Assembly (NCBI GenBank): GCA_019747615.1
Contig: JAIEQQ010000182.1
Span: 1 to 5,839 of the forward strand
DNA: 5,839 bases
Source: Phycisphaerales bacterium
GTDB taxonomy: Bacteria; Planctomycetota; Phycisphaerae; Phycisphaerales; UBA1924
Reading direction: 5' to 3'
Under the pieces are notes generated by a model. The model saw only the letters and a list, made by a program, of their open reading frames with translations. It did no database searches and was not told the origin of the DNA. Positions 5,705 to 5,839 of the stretch are shown here, in pieces. The translations under genes were made by a program, and so were the position numbers. The number at the start of each line of letters is the position of its first letter. Positions within the stretch are counted from its first letter, which is position 1.

Positions 5705-5839
5705 TCACCGGCGGCGATGTGATGCAAGCACACCCATCACCACCAAGCAGGCAGCGCTGCCGGGCGCGGGGATCACGAAGTTGGTGATGACGAACGGGCG
5801 ATACGCACCATTGATCTCAATCGTGCCGGTGAGCGTTGT
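5705..5839 (-). CDS. C-terminal end of a PEP-CTERM-like exported protein (partial)
   Basis: The last 44 codons of a - strand gene are visible; its start lies beyond the right edge. The tail has the three-part form of an exosortase sorting signal: a short motif (VIPAPGS), a hydrophobic segment (AACLVVMGVLAS) and a terminal basic cluster (HRRR) directly before the stop. The motif reads PAPG instead of the standard PEP, a variant I associate with Phycisphaerae-type planctomycetes. Such proteins are exported, then cleaved and anchored or released by an exosortase. The preceding residues (GTIEINGAYRPFVITNF) suggest a beta-rich extracellular domain. The function of the main domain cannot be judged. 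The gene converges on recR across a 97-base spacer. Confidence 0.7.
   Translation of the reverse strand, partial: TTLTGTIEINGAYRPFVITNFVIPAPGSAACLVVMGVLASHRRR

Noticed and set aside
5110..5733. - strand frame of 207 codons opposite recR
   Set aside because: Antisense to a highly conserved RecR, with no domain signal. It also conflicts with the frame of the PEP-CTERM-like tail at 5705-5839.

Overview
The window is GC-rich, densely coding and almost all on the + strand. It reads as chromosomal DNA from a planctomycete, most likely class Phycisphaerae. That placement is inferred from three sequence traits: membrane proteins with a CLRCxYDLSGL...CPECG zinc ribbon, a C-terminal sorting tail with a PAPGS core in place of PEP, and the style of the FeoA/FeoB pair. 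No rRNA or other taxonomic marker is present to confirm it.

Layout. Positions 1-314 contain no gene I can defend. They hold a very strong intrinsic terminator (142-182) that closes an upstream unit, then the feo leader with two small palindromes. A ferrous-iron uptake operon follows: feoA (315-671), feoB (718-2835) and a 57-residue single-span membrane protein (2842-3015) that starts 6 bases after feoB. A hairpin (3059-3084) and a 120-base element made of two inverted, hairpin-rich repeat units (3140-3259) fill the next spacer.

Next come two tandem copies of an uncharacterised zinc-ribbon multi-pass membrane protein. The first (3404-4159) is intact. The second (4191-4964) is the same length and aligns throughout, but one in-frame TAA at 4440-4442 splits it into an 83-residue N-terminal part and a membrane-domain part. 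The end of the second copy overlaps the start of recR (4903-5607), the recombinational-repair mediator. A hairpin follows recR. The window ends inside a convergent gene on the - strand whose last 44 residues carry a PEP-CTERM-like sorting signal.

How the genes relate. feoA, feoB and the small membrane gene form one functional unit for Fe(II) import. The zinc-ribbon pair and recR are packed together, with an overlap that suggests co-transcription, but no shared pathway is evident. The exported PEP-CTERM-type protein belongs to a separate, convergent unit. The observations most worth a second look are the nonsense-split paralog, the eight-cysteine FeoA, the cysteine-free FeoB companion and the paired inverted repeat.
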